Shown here piece after piece: positions 33,365 to 44,600 of a stretch of 64,000 nt of DNA. Every line of letters starts with the position of its first letter. The stretch's first letter is position 1. The translations under genes and the position numbers were made by a program. The notes below the pieces were generated by a model. That model did no database searches. It saw only the letters and a list, made by a program, of their open reading frames with translations, and was not told where the DNA came from. Source of the DNA: Romanomermis culicivorax (taxonomy: Eukaryota > Nematoda > Enoplea > Mermithida > Mermithidae); NCBI GenBank assembly GCA_963922205.1, contig CAWUHX010000010.1, forward strand, positions 186,001-250,000. Direction: 5' to 3'.

Positions 33365-36300
33365 CTAATTACTGCTGCTGCCAGGCAGGTCTATAGCCTC
33401 CTCAAGGCCTTCCTTGATAGTATCCCCTTTGGCCTCGTTGGCCTCGGGTATGACCTCCATTCTGGCCCCGATTCTGGCCTTGTTGGCCTCCACCGGGTCT
33501 ACCAAGCAATTGAAAATTCCAATTGTAAAATCGTGCATCTGGGTCTTGGCCTTGGTGTTGCCAGTTTCCTCCGCCTCTGTAGGGTCCCTGAGGACGCCCA
33601 CAGAAGCCTCCTCCGGCTTGACCTTGGTCATACCCTGGTACACCCCTGTATGGGGCAGGGTTTGAGAATCCATCATCTCACCCCTGTTGCCTTTGCACTG
33701 AGCCCCTGCTAGTGATGCTGCTAAGTTGTTGTTTTTGAGTCCGAAAAGTTGAATTTAAAGATTTTGATGATGTTGATTGAGATCTTGAAAGTGGACTTTT
33801 GTTTGAAGCACTAGCAGCTTCACTATAAGACCTCTGGCTGTGGTCATAGTAGATGATTGTTGCCTTGTCAGTGGCTGTTTTTCAGCCGGTGGAAGTCTAG
33901 GCACTTTAAACTTACCTGGGCTCTTGGCAGCCATTCACTGATATTTATCAGCTTGCGCTCTGTCATCGCCTGGTGCATTCCTTTTAACACCCATTTGGTT
34001 TAACCTCTGCGAGCCCATAAAGATTTAGTGATTAAAGGCCGCAATGTAGAACTCATCTACTCGGTTTCCCTGGGCCTCGACGACCAGTTGTCTGTTCGCA
34101 AACGAACAGGTCTGGGCATAGCACCTACCTATTGCCATTGGCGTGATCGGAGTGAAATCCAACTGTAAGAATATCATCAGGGTCACATACCTGATTGCTG
34201 TAAAGACGTCTGAAGGAATCAGAGCTAAAATGATCCACTCCCAAATTTCCTCAGGGACGCGTTCTCATTCAAACATAAATCAGCCCTGCATTTCGAATTG
34301 TTAGCAGTAACTGTCATGAATCTCGGCCATGGCATCCTTGACACTTCTGTAAATAATGGGCTGTTCTTGGTGGTCAAAGGTGAAGTAATTGGCGACCTCT
34401 GGATTTTCGAATGAGATCAGCCCAATTAGGCGCCTTTGTTCTCTTTGCCATTCCCAATAGTCAATCAGAGTCTTTGCTAATTGACCAGGAGTGACAAACT
34501 GCTGTGGCTCCCTTGCAGGTTTCTTGACCACCACATTCAGTTTGACCTTGTTGATCAATTTCTCCTCTGATTCAAAATCAGGCTTTACCAACACCCTTCC
34601 CCCAGGTTTACTATTTTTAGCGGTATAGCTTGTGGGAACGGACTTAGATTTGCCAGATGCAGTACTAACCTCTTCGACAGTTTTTGATACCATTCGCCTC
34701 TGAGTGTACGATGCAGTGGATGCTGTTGTCCTATCCAATTTTGTTTGGCCTTTGGAGGTCTCCGTTCTCCTTTGACTTTTGGCTGTCTCCATTCTTGTTT
34801 GACTTTTCGTAGTCTCCGTTTTTGATTTTTGACTCGTCCAAATTTCTGGGGTCGTAGTTTCTTCAGCTGTACAGTAGGTGTCATTTTCGGAACCAGTAGC
34901 GGCCGCTCCTTGTTGCTGCTGATCTTGAGCTGCAAGTCTGCGTGCTTCGGCTTTACCTAGCCTTTTCATATGCCTTACCTTTTCTGGGCCTAAGTGTCGG
35001 ATAAATTTTTCCGACATACCTTCAGCCAACATCTGCCGAACTTTTTCGGGGGAATACACTCCAGGGATTCCTCCCTGAGTGATGTTTCCCCGTTTCATCA
35101 GCCCTGTTGCTGCTGTGGCTGAATCTGAGCTATCGTCGGCATAAGCTTGCTCCTTCAACCTCTTCTGAAGTGCCCCCTGACGCAGGAATTCCTGCTGCGC
35201 CAGTCCTTTCTGTGTTTGGATTTTGGCCTGAAGGGCCTCTAGCCTCGCTTGCAGATCAGAAACTTGAATGTTTTTAGCCCTGACAGGTATCTCCTAGGAT
35301 GCTTCCTGCATCCTATCCAGTCTGATGTCTATTCCCAACATTTTAGTTGCTGCTTCATCTATTTGAGTTTGGATTTTTTCTTCCTCAATAGCCTGTTGCT
35401 GAGTTTTGACCTCCATGGAGTCTTTATTTTCGGATGTCTGGCCCTCAGATTCCAGAATTTCACCTTCCTCTTCTTCTTTAACATCCTCATCTGAAGTGGA
35501 CTCAGAGTCTGAATTTTGTATCTTGGGCAACAGTTGTTTTACTTTAGCTGGCAAAACAGCTGGTGCCGGAGGTACAGACTGCATAATGGTGACTACTTCT
35601 GGTTCAGGCTCTGCCTGCTGCTGTACCTGAGTTACTGGAGTCGGCTGTGCCACTGGTTGCATTGGGGGCGGCACCACCACTACTACCACAGCTGCTTGCA
35701 TAGCAGCGGTGTCCAAAGCTGGTTGTTTCGCTTTGAGCATTAGCGCTGGCACTTGCCGCTGTGTTTTAACTTGTCCCGACCCTAAAGCTTGCGCTGTTTG
35801 GAAAGTTGAGGGACAGTTTAACGGTACTTTAGAAATTAACTCATGGGCAGGGGTATAAGTTAACGTATACCCAGGCATATCCGAAGCAATTGCTCTCTCC
35901 CAGCAACTTTTACTGACAAATTCTGGTCTGAGTTTGAGGGGATATTGCGGTGCATAAGCTGTTGGATAATCGGTTGGTTGTGCATCTTCCCTCATCAGAT
36001 ACCGCAATCCCAGCATCAAAGTCTCGAAGCCAACATAGTAAAAAGTTACATAAAAATAAGGATTTACCTTATAAGCTTCATCCTTTAATAACGATTTATT
36101 GTAGCCGATCTGTAAAATTTCTCCAGCTTCTCTGAACCATAAGGGGACAAATCCAAACCAATTTTGCCAAGCATATACCCCTTTTTGGTTGGATATCAGG
36201 GTTCTGAGGGCAGTAACGTTGCTGCTAATTCTAAATAATAAGCCAGGCGGTCACCTGACTTCCAGGACATGCCTTTAATCATCTCCTAGCCTTCTCTAGT

Positions 36301-37873
36301 ATAACTATTTAGAAAGTTATAATTTAGCAGTGTGTTAGTTTCATAGTCGAACTTTGCTCTCAAATGAGGCTATGCAAAATGATAGGCCAATGGCATGAAT
36401 TTGCAGTTGAGCTCTAACCCTGGAAAGTTTCGCTCATCCATCATACTCGATATTTTGGCCAAGTTTGGCGTATAAAAGTTTGTCTTGTAGACTTCCTTAT
36501 GGCCCTCTATACCCACTGGGTAATGGTTATTAAAATAAAACCCTTCTTGTGGGATGTCATCAGGCTTCCTGGCTTGCTGCCAGTATAGCTTAGCATTTTC
36601 ATAAAGAGTCAAAGATATCTTACCATCTAAATCCCAATAGGATCCACCTGATTTGAGATTTTCCACATTATCCTAGGCGATGTTGACCCAGTCTGGTATT
36701 TTTATGTGTTGGATTTTGTCGGGATCACTATCTTTGGTGTATCCATCATCTTTTAGTGGTTTGCCATCTCTCGGGAGTAGCAGATAAAAACCACTTGGCA
36801 ACTGACGGCCTTGAGCACGAACGGGGTTACACTCTGTAGGTGCGGTATAATAATCTGTGTTATTTCCCTGCATTTGTACTGCCCAACGGTTGTACATTTC
36901 ACACTTCATCATATGGTATACCATATTAGGATGTACCTGATCAGTTTCCATTACTGGGGAGCCTAGCCCCATTTCTCTGTTCACATTGCCTGGTATTAGT
37001 AAATATTGTTGATAAAAATATAAGGCAACGGTATTGATCTGTTTGGGATCAACCTTGTCATGATCGAAAATCTGCATTTGCATAAGCAGTTGATCGGCCA
37101 CACCATAGTGAATCGCCGCAAACATGACCAATAGTGAATAATACGCATCTAGAGCTGCATACATAAGCTCTTCGGGCAATATTCCCCTTTTGGCAAACCA
37201 ATCACGGTTCGCCTTTAGTGAAAAGTCATATTGATAGGGGCCCACGTCTATTAGATAAAATTCCGTGAACAATCCCTTTAACCAAAAGGTTTCGGGACAA
37301 ATACCTGTTTGAAAACATTTTTTCTCCAGGTTAACCCCTACCATGGTCAAGGTGAAACGGTCTAAATCAAAGTAACGACCCTTGGTCTTCCTTAGATGTT
37401 CCTGTAAGGGGACAGTTTTGTCCCTATCTTTGTTGTCTCGCCTTGCACCACATATGTTATAAATACTTACCAAGTCCTCCAATACCAAATATCTGGCGAA
37501 TAACATGTCCGAGTTGAGGAAATCATGGAGGCTTGACCATTCCTTAATTGTTAGGGTTGTTGTATCGATAACGTACCTTTGGCTGCTGGTGAGCGCGAAG
37601 CTTACCTATCGGGCAAATTGTTTTCCCATCAGATTGTCGACCTCTCTCGTTTTGAACAAGGCAGCGACCTTATCCTGATGGACCTTTTCAACGTCGAGTC
37701 CACAAACTGGCTGTCCTTTAAAGATTGATACTTCTCGGATAAAGTGGAGTACTTGGTCAACTTTCCTGATGTCTACCATATGAGGTTGCTTGGGATTAGC
37801 TGGCCAGTATCCAAAAGTGGCTTTAAACCACTGGTCCAGCTCGTGAATTCTCACAACCCTTTTGATGTTGTAA
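33365..37873 (-). pseudogene. C2 ORF3: DEDDy 3'-5' exonuclease-like protein with long C-terminal region
   Basis: The coding exon probably starts at 37873 after a TTTTAATGTTCAG acceptor and aligns with D ORF3 (NIKRVVRIHELDQW against [14 protein letters not shown]). Exo I is VCGLDVEKV with the D-x-E pair, a TAG at 37606-37608 interrupts the next strand, Exo II is [10 protein letters not shown], and Exo III is [15 protein letters not shown] with Y-x3-D. The rest includes a mixed domain (blocks 36673-37506 and 36370-36666), a Pro/acidic linker (35294-36019), a coiled coil near 35170-35270, KSQTRMET-like repeats (34301-35158), a helical part and an Arg/Gly-related end. Several nonsense codons interrupt a mostly constant frame, so it is recently inactivated. 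Confidence 0.75.
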
Positions 37874-39264
37874 TCTGAACATTAAAAGATACTATTAATT
37901 TTTGTACTTATTCCCCTTTTTTCAGCATATTTTTCGAGTCTATACTATACCAGCACCACAACACCAAGCGGGTTAAGTTTCACAGAAAATAAATTTAGTG
38001 CAGGCTTGTTAGGTGAGCCACAGATATACAAACATTGAGCTGGTAAGCAATTAACACCTTACCAAATCTTACCCTTGCTACCTCTATATGTTGGGGAGGG
38101 TAGACATGATCTGATTGTCCACCACTTGATCGGACACCAATCTCTGACCAGCTGCTTGAGCGACCAACTATGCTCCATTTATGGTGCTTAGTATTTACAA
38201 TTTTTATAGCACTCAAGATTGATAATTTTTAATGATTTTGATATCCAAAAAGTGATATGATTTGATTTAAAAATAATTTATTTTTGATAAATTTTGATGA
38301 TAAAAACTTTGAACGGGCTGAACCCAAGGTTCTAGGTTTCCTTTGAAACGTCTAGCTCACGCGGATATCAGGTATATTTCCAAGTTTGGAAATTCCCTGA
38401 TTGGCTTTGAGCTTCCGATTCTCAGTACTCCCGTTTTTTGTTCCCTCTAAGTTCTAACGTCCTCTGCCCTTTGGGGTGCCGAGCTGGTCTTCCAGTGACT
38501 TCTGGGCATTACCTGCGGTTTCCAAGAATATTTGATAAAATAAGTTCGAAACTTACCGTCAATGAAGAAAAACTGGTTATCTTGCAGGTGCTGGGCTCTG
38601 CCATATTCGACGTGGCACTCTGTGTGCGACCACTCGCACATCAGAGCTTGTTGGCAGTTCTGGGCGCCCTTTCCCATTTCTTTTCTTTTCGAAATGTTTC
38701 TTTCTTTCGATTAATAAATTTGTAAATTTAAAAAATTTTTTGAATGCTGAAAAAGTATAATCTAGCAGTTCTGCTAATTTCCTTTTTATGTGCGATTTGG
38801 GGAATGTTTTACTTCTTCCTTCGGATGGAAGTTTAGAATTCAGATAAGCAGGGGCAGCTATGATTGATTTTGGAAAAAATGAAAAATTTGAAAATTACAT
38901 TTTTTGGAAAAATATCAAGAATGTTTTGGGTTGACACTTTGGTCTAAAATTCCAAAGAATTTTTCCCAAAGTCTGATATAAATATGAAAAATTTTATGAA
39001 ATAACTTCAAATAATACATAAACACAATAAATATCACAAATTATTTTCAAAATAAGTACCTACATGCACGAGATATATACACAAAATAATAAAAAATTAG
39101 CATGAGATTGCGCATAGATTCACCTTGGGCGAATTTCCAAATGATTTCATTTGGTTTGGTGCTCCAGTCATAACTGTTTGCGCCATATTGGAAAGTGACA
39201 TGTTTTTGTCGCATGGCGCGTCCTGATTGGCTCGCGCTATTCACAGCAAGACCCTAGTGGTCTC
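37874..39264 (-). other. C2 region between integrase and ORF3, with possible 5' exons
   Basis: This 1.4 kb has three short open stretches, each ending in a good donor: 39214-39124 (ATG, ending AAG|GTGAAT), 38677-38510 (ATG, ending CAG|GTAATG) and about 38173-38060 (ATG, ending TTTG|GTAAGG). The acceptor at 37874 could receive one of them, so ORF3 may be translated from a spliced RNA, as proposed for D. Which exons are joined is not decidable by eye. The remaining sequence is AT-rich. Confidence 0.35.
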
Positions 39265-40619
39265 CTAGTGAAAATGTTTCAACCTGCTAATTGAAACAAT
39301 TTGGCGATTTAGTGGGTTGTCCCAAAGTACAATGGTGACAACATTCTCTGCTTCTCGCGAAATGTCCTTAACTATGAACGGACTGGACCATGATAAGCCC
39401 AACTTTTTCTGCTTATCTACATTGAGCAGAACCCAGTCATTTTCCTTGAACCCATTTTGTTTTGACTTTTTATCGAAGTATTTCTTCCATTTCTGGGCAG
39501 CACTCTGGATATTTTTGGCAATATCCTCGTATAAGTTGACTAAATGATTGGTCAACACAAATTTGTATGCCTCTGCATTGCTGTCCGGCATTACAATATC
39601 ATATGCTTTCGATAAGTTTAACCTGAAGGTTGCCTCGTGATCTCTAAGCAATGAAAATGGGGATTGCCCCGTAGCTGCATGTGGTGTGGCATTATAAGCA
39701 AACGCCATGGCTCTCAAATATCTTGGCCAATTGTCTTTTTCCTCAATGGCCACTTTTCTGAGCTGCTTAATGAGTGTCTGATTAAACCTTTCTACCATAC
39801 CATTTCCTTGTGGATGGTAGGCTGTTGTATAAATTTTTTGACACTCTAGTAACTTGCAGATCTCCTTCATTAGATCTGAGGTAAAACAACCTCCTCTATC
39901 ACTGAGTAATCTCCGTTGAGTTCCCTGTCTAAATACAATAGCTTGTAGAAAAGTATCTACAACAGTGCTAGCTGACTGATCTAGAATCAGTTCAGCTTCA
40001 ACCCACTTTGTAAAGTAGTCCTGGAAGACTATGACATATGGTCTCTTCTCACTTAGTGGAGAAATACCCACGATATCCACTGATACTATGTCCAAGGGAC
40101 CTTGTGGAATAATAGGTATCAGTGGGGGAATTTCAATGTTGCCCTGATTAGCCATTTGACATACTGGACAAAACTTTATCCAGTGCCTGACATCCTTTTC
40201 AATTCCAGGCCACCAGAACCATTTCTTAATCATAGCAAGGGTCCTTTTGAACCCCTGATATGTCATTATTACGGCACTGTGGTACTGGTGCAAAGTATTG
40301 TCCCTTAGGCAGGATGGGACGACCACTTGATCATCTGACCCCTGTCTGGTTTCGCGGTATAACACTTCATTCTGGATATAAAAACCACTATGATACTTGG
40401 TTGTCCCATTTGGACCCAATCTATCAAAATAAGGTTTTAGTAACTCATCCTTTCTCTGCAAGAGGGCCATGAGATCATCTGTAATTAGCCCTTTTGGCAA
40501 CTCAGTTTCTTTGGGGTCTGCCAAAGTAAATTCAGGTTCTTTTTTGGGGTATAACCAGGTGACTCTTTTTTCCTTACCCTTTTCCTGGTTTCCCCTACTC
40601 ACGGTTTCTTTGCCCTGAT
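39265..40619 (-). CDS. pol: C2 integrase
   Basis: An open frame of about 450 codons runs from the D insertion site to the stop at 39265-39267. It has the HHCC zinc domain (HQYHS, then CPVCQ), catalytic Asp in VSVDIVG and LLSDRGG, and Glu in NGMVERFN in the usual D-D-35-E spacing, followed by a C-terminal DNA-binding domain (ENDWVLLNVD). The frame is in register with the RNase H frame on the far side of D once one TGAT is discounted. It is the best-kept part of C2. Confidence 0.88.
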
Positions 40620-41215
40620 TGTTGTATCTTGTTTCGCGTCGGGGCGGAGATGGTGCGGCGTGAGCAGGATTGGGATTCCGAGGTTGCGTCCTTAATGTAC
40701 GTGCGTCCCACGCCCACGTTTACCCGATTACCTAATTACTAGTACTTAAACCCCGACAATAATTATCCCCAACAATTAAAGAAAACCTAGTTTCTTTAAT
40801 TGTCTCCCTACTTTCTAACTAACTAAAAATGAAAGGGGCTTGCCTCCCTATTTATTACTATACAATGAACGTACGAAAACTTACATGACAAAACGCGACG
40901 GGCGAGGCGAAAAATAAAATAACAATAATAAATCTACTCCCACGCACGGGCGAGCAAAGACGAAAAGGCGTGGTGGGAGGCGGCTAATACGTACTAGTGG
41001 TGGCCGGCGGGGCACACAACTAATAGAGAAAATCAAAACACACGTAAAATATACGTTAATGAATAAGTGAAGAGAGAGACCAGCGCACGCGTACCGGCGT
41101 GCGCTACAGTAAGATGGCCACTGGTGGTCCGCGTTGCTCTCTCCACTTGCCACCTGCAGGCCTGTGACGCGTTTTGACAAAACAATAAAAAATCGGCGGA
41201 AAACACACTACAACA
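40620..41215 (-). repeat. D 3' LTR
   Basis: 596 bp; in element orientation it starts TGTTGTAGTGTG and ends AGATACAACA, nearly identical to 54159-54754. A minus-strand AATAAA lies at 40851-40856 and may be the polyadenylation signal. Confidence 0.93.
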
Positions 41216-41228
41216 CCCCTCCCCCCTT
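41216..41228 (-). promoter_or_regulatory. D polypurine tract
   Basis: In element orientation AAGGGGGGAGGGG directly precedes the 3' LTR. It is the expected primer for plus-strand DNA synthesis. Confidence 0.85.
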
Positions 41229-41620
41229 GCAGTAGATCGCCCTAAGCGGTCGTCAGGAAATACCGAAAAGAACGTGCAAGGGGAAGGGCTCCGCCACTAC
41301 AGGCCCTCGCCGGGGTTGCCGAAGATTCTTCGGCGTCACACAGCGGGGCCGGCGGAGTGTTGGGGTAGTTTGAGCCGATTTTTGGGGCAGCGACCATAAG
41401 CCCAGCGGCGGAGTGTACGGACAAAACGGGGCAATTGGGGGCGTGTAGCGGGCCACCGGCGGTCAACTTACTGTGTGGTTGCAGCGTCGGCTGCACGTGC
41501 GCTGGAAACTAGTACAAAAGTATAAAGCAAAAACGAGATTAGAAATGAAACAACCGGATCAAAATGAGGTTAAGAAACACAAAAAACGAAGAAAAACGAT
41601 ATTACTGTACAAAAGCTCGT
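41229..41620 (-). other. D 3' untranslated region
   Basis: This is 392 bp between the ORF3 stop and the polypurine tract. Short open frames here on either strand look accidental. No further signals are evident. Confidence 0.5.
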
Positions 41621-44600
41621 TCAATGGCGGCGGCGATAACGGGTATCCGATGCGGAACGGTGATTTCGTTGCGGATCGCGGCGGTCGTGTTCGTTTCGTC
41701 TATAGCGATCGTTGTGGTAGCCGTGGGGATCGTACGGGTCGTCGTGACCATCAAAATGAACGTTGCGGGAATAACGAGAGCGACCGTAGTCAGAGGTATC
41801 CCGGCGGCGCGACGATGAGGTTGACGTTTGAGGTGGAAGCGGTGATAGCGGGTTCACGCCGGGTGCTGGCAACTGAGTGGCAATTAACGACGGTTCGTCG
41901 GACGGCGTCCCTGTTGGCGGCAACGGTCGCGGTGGCAAAAGATTCCACCGGGCAGAAAAGTCGTGCCGACGCAGCAGGGGCGCGGGGCGATCTGTCTCGC
42001 TGTGGTATTGCAAATAAATTCTACGAATGTCGGCGATTTCGGGCGGTTGCGGAAAGGGTGCGTAGCTCGGATAAGCCATCCAGCTGTCGATAAGTCCGAC
42101 AGCGGTGTTATAGGCTTGGAGCAGGCACGAAGGATTATCCAGGCCGCGGGCTTCGTATAGGAAAAGAGTCAAGTGGGCGGTGTGAACGGCGTCAACGACG
42201 CCGAGCTCCTCAGCCCAGAGACTGGCGACCCATTTCAATATCACGGTGGCAACGGCGTGCGAAATCGGTGGTTGCTGTTCTACGTATGAAGGGCGGTAGT
42301 GGTCGCGGAAATATTGGTACAACGCCAGTGAAGCGTTCGTGGCGCGTATGTGCACGGGCATGGTGATGTGAATGCGAAGGCGCCCGAAGAAATTGATCAG
42401 CACCATCTCGTGCATCGTGCGTGGTGAGAAGAATTCAACGGCCGGGTCAATATGTGGCGGATAGCCTGGCGTGACAATCGTAACGGCGTGCGGCTGATCG
42501 GTAGTACGAAATCGCGTGTAATTCGGCAAGTGCGTAGCCTCGCTAGGCAACCGGGGCTTGATGGCGGGTGCGGAACTTGGTGGCAACGGAACTCCAAGAA
42601 CCGGTTTGGTGGTGATGATCATTTGCGGCTGTTGGACCGCGGTAACCGGAGCCGACGTCGGGGCCATAGGCGGCAGCGACGTGGTGATGGTTACCGTGGT
42701 CGATATGGCGGTTGTCGGAGCCGTAGGCGGCTGCGACGTTACCGTAGGCGTAGTCGAGGGTGTTGCGGGCTCCACGTCCATAGGAGGCGGCGGAAGTGGA
42801 GCTTTAAATTCATCTTTCGGCGGATTCTTTAGAGCTTCCAGGCGGCGTTGGATTTCGGCATCTCGGTGCAATGGGCTAATATAGTCGGTTAGTTTTGTAG
42901 GTGAACGGCGGAAACCGTGGCGATAGTGTTCCTCGTAAAAACCCGTCGTGTGGACCTTACGGGTTTGTTCGCTTTGAGTACGATGCGGCGGCGCGTCGTC
43001 GCGGCGTTCGTGGTGACGGCTTTCCCTGCCGGTTGCTGGAGGTTGTTTCGTTTCTTTACGGTGGCAGTCATCACGAGAATGAGACTCGTGGTGTGAACGA
43101 TGGCTGTCGGGTTTGTGAGTAGGCGGCGGTAATGTTGCCGACGCTGCTGTTTTGGAAGAATCACGCTTAGGTTTCGGCGTTGACGTGGCGTGCGAAGAGC
43201 GTTCGGCTTCCTCGCGGGTTCTCTGTTTATCGCGTTGTTCACGGCGTCGAGTGGTGCGCTCGCTGGGCGTTCGGCCGCGCTCAGCACGTGAGGTGCTGGG
43301 TGGCGGCGTACGCCGTGTACTCGGTTCGTCCGATGTTTTTGTCTTGTGAGATTTGCGGTACGCCGATTCGTCCTGGAGTTGTTGTTTTCGTTTTATCGAA
43401 TGTTCATACCGGCCGGGTCTTTGGATAGGATTACCATAGCGATCTAGAGCCGGCACGGACGTGCGGAATGCCTGTGGGGTTTGGACATCCACAGGCGCCG
43501 TCGGCGGCGGTAGAATCGCTGGTTGCGGCGGTTGCGATGTGACCGGCGGCGGTAACGGGGCCGGTGGTTGGGTGACGGGTTGGGCCATCGCAGGAGCCAT
43601 TTGAGCTACTTGCGGGGCCGGAACGATCAACGTCGGTTGCGGCAACAAAATTTGTTGTATTTGTTCTTTCAACGCTTCGGGGAAATCTTTCCACTGATGT
43701 TCGGGAAATAACATACCAGGCGGCGGTGGCGGAAAATGATGCGCGGCCAGTGCTGCGGCCAGAGCGCCCCATTGCGGAGCTGAAATAATTTGTTGAGAAA
43801 AACGTACAGGAGCACTATACCTGGCTGCGGCAACAGTAGCAATAAGCGGAGGTCCCGGCAAAACGGCCGGCGTTGCCAAATATATTCGTGGGTCCACGGC
43901 GGGTGCCGTGGTGATTGTCGCAGCGGCTGGTTCCATAGAGGCGGCGTCCATAGACGTGGATTGATCCACCGTGCTTTCCTCGGGTATGTCGGTCAACATT
44001 TGTTCTGACGTCATAGTCTCGGAGTCGATCGCGGCGGGTTGGACGGGTGTGGACTCGTCCATCGGAGCCGGAGCGATGTTGGAAATTTCATCGAGCGTCA
44101 GTTTCAGGAAATCGTTGATTTGCGTGGTGGTTGCGGTAATATCGGAAGGCGCGGGTACCATAGGAAGGGCCGACACGTCCGTTGACGGCGGCAGCTTCGC
44201 TATGTTGAGATCGAAGATTGGCGTTTCAAGTAGTTCATCGTCGGCGGGTTCAACTTCGACGTCGATAGGGCGGTCGAGGAGTTCCTCGGCGGTGAGCGTT
44301 TGCACCGAAGCCGTAGTCGGCATGGGGTACGCATACACCGGCGTGGGGAACGAAAGACGGTTTTGATGGTCGATGAGCGCGATGAACGTTGAATAGAAAT
44401 GGAAACGGCTGTGTGGGTTTGCCGTATAGTCGTTTTCATCAATTTCGATTTCTTCGACCGACGTTTCCATATGGAAGTCTTCGTTGAACACTATTGGGCG
44501 TAACGCAAAGCGATTGCAAATGTACATGCTTGGGTCCGCCGAAAAACTGGGCTCGCGTTCCGGGATGCGGTTCATCCAATTCGTGAGGAGCGAATTGGGG

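Noticed and set aside
40881..41180. 99-codon ORF inside the D LTRs (also at 54420-54719)
   Set aside because: It lies within a noncoding LTR, its repeated presence is just the LTR duplication, and it lacks any recognisable domain.
41473..42093. Plus-strand ORFs across 41473-46558
   Set aside because: They lie antisense to the 1,632-codon ORF3, have no motif, and reflect the GC-rich codon bias of the real frame.
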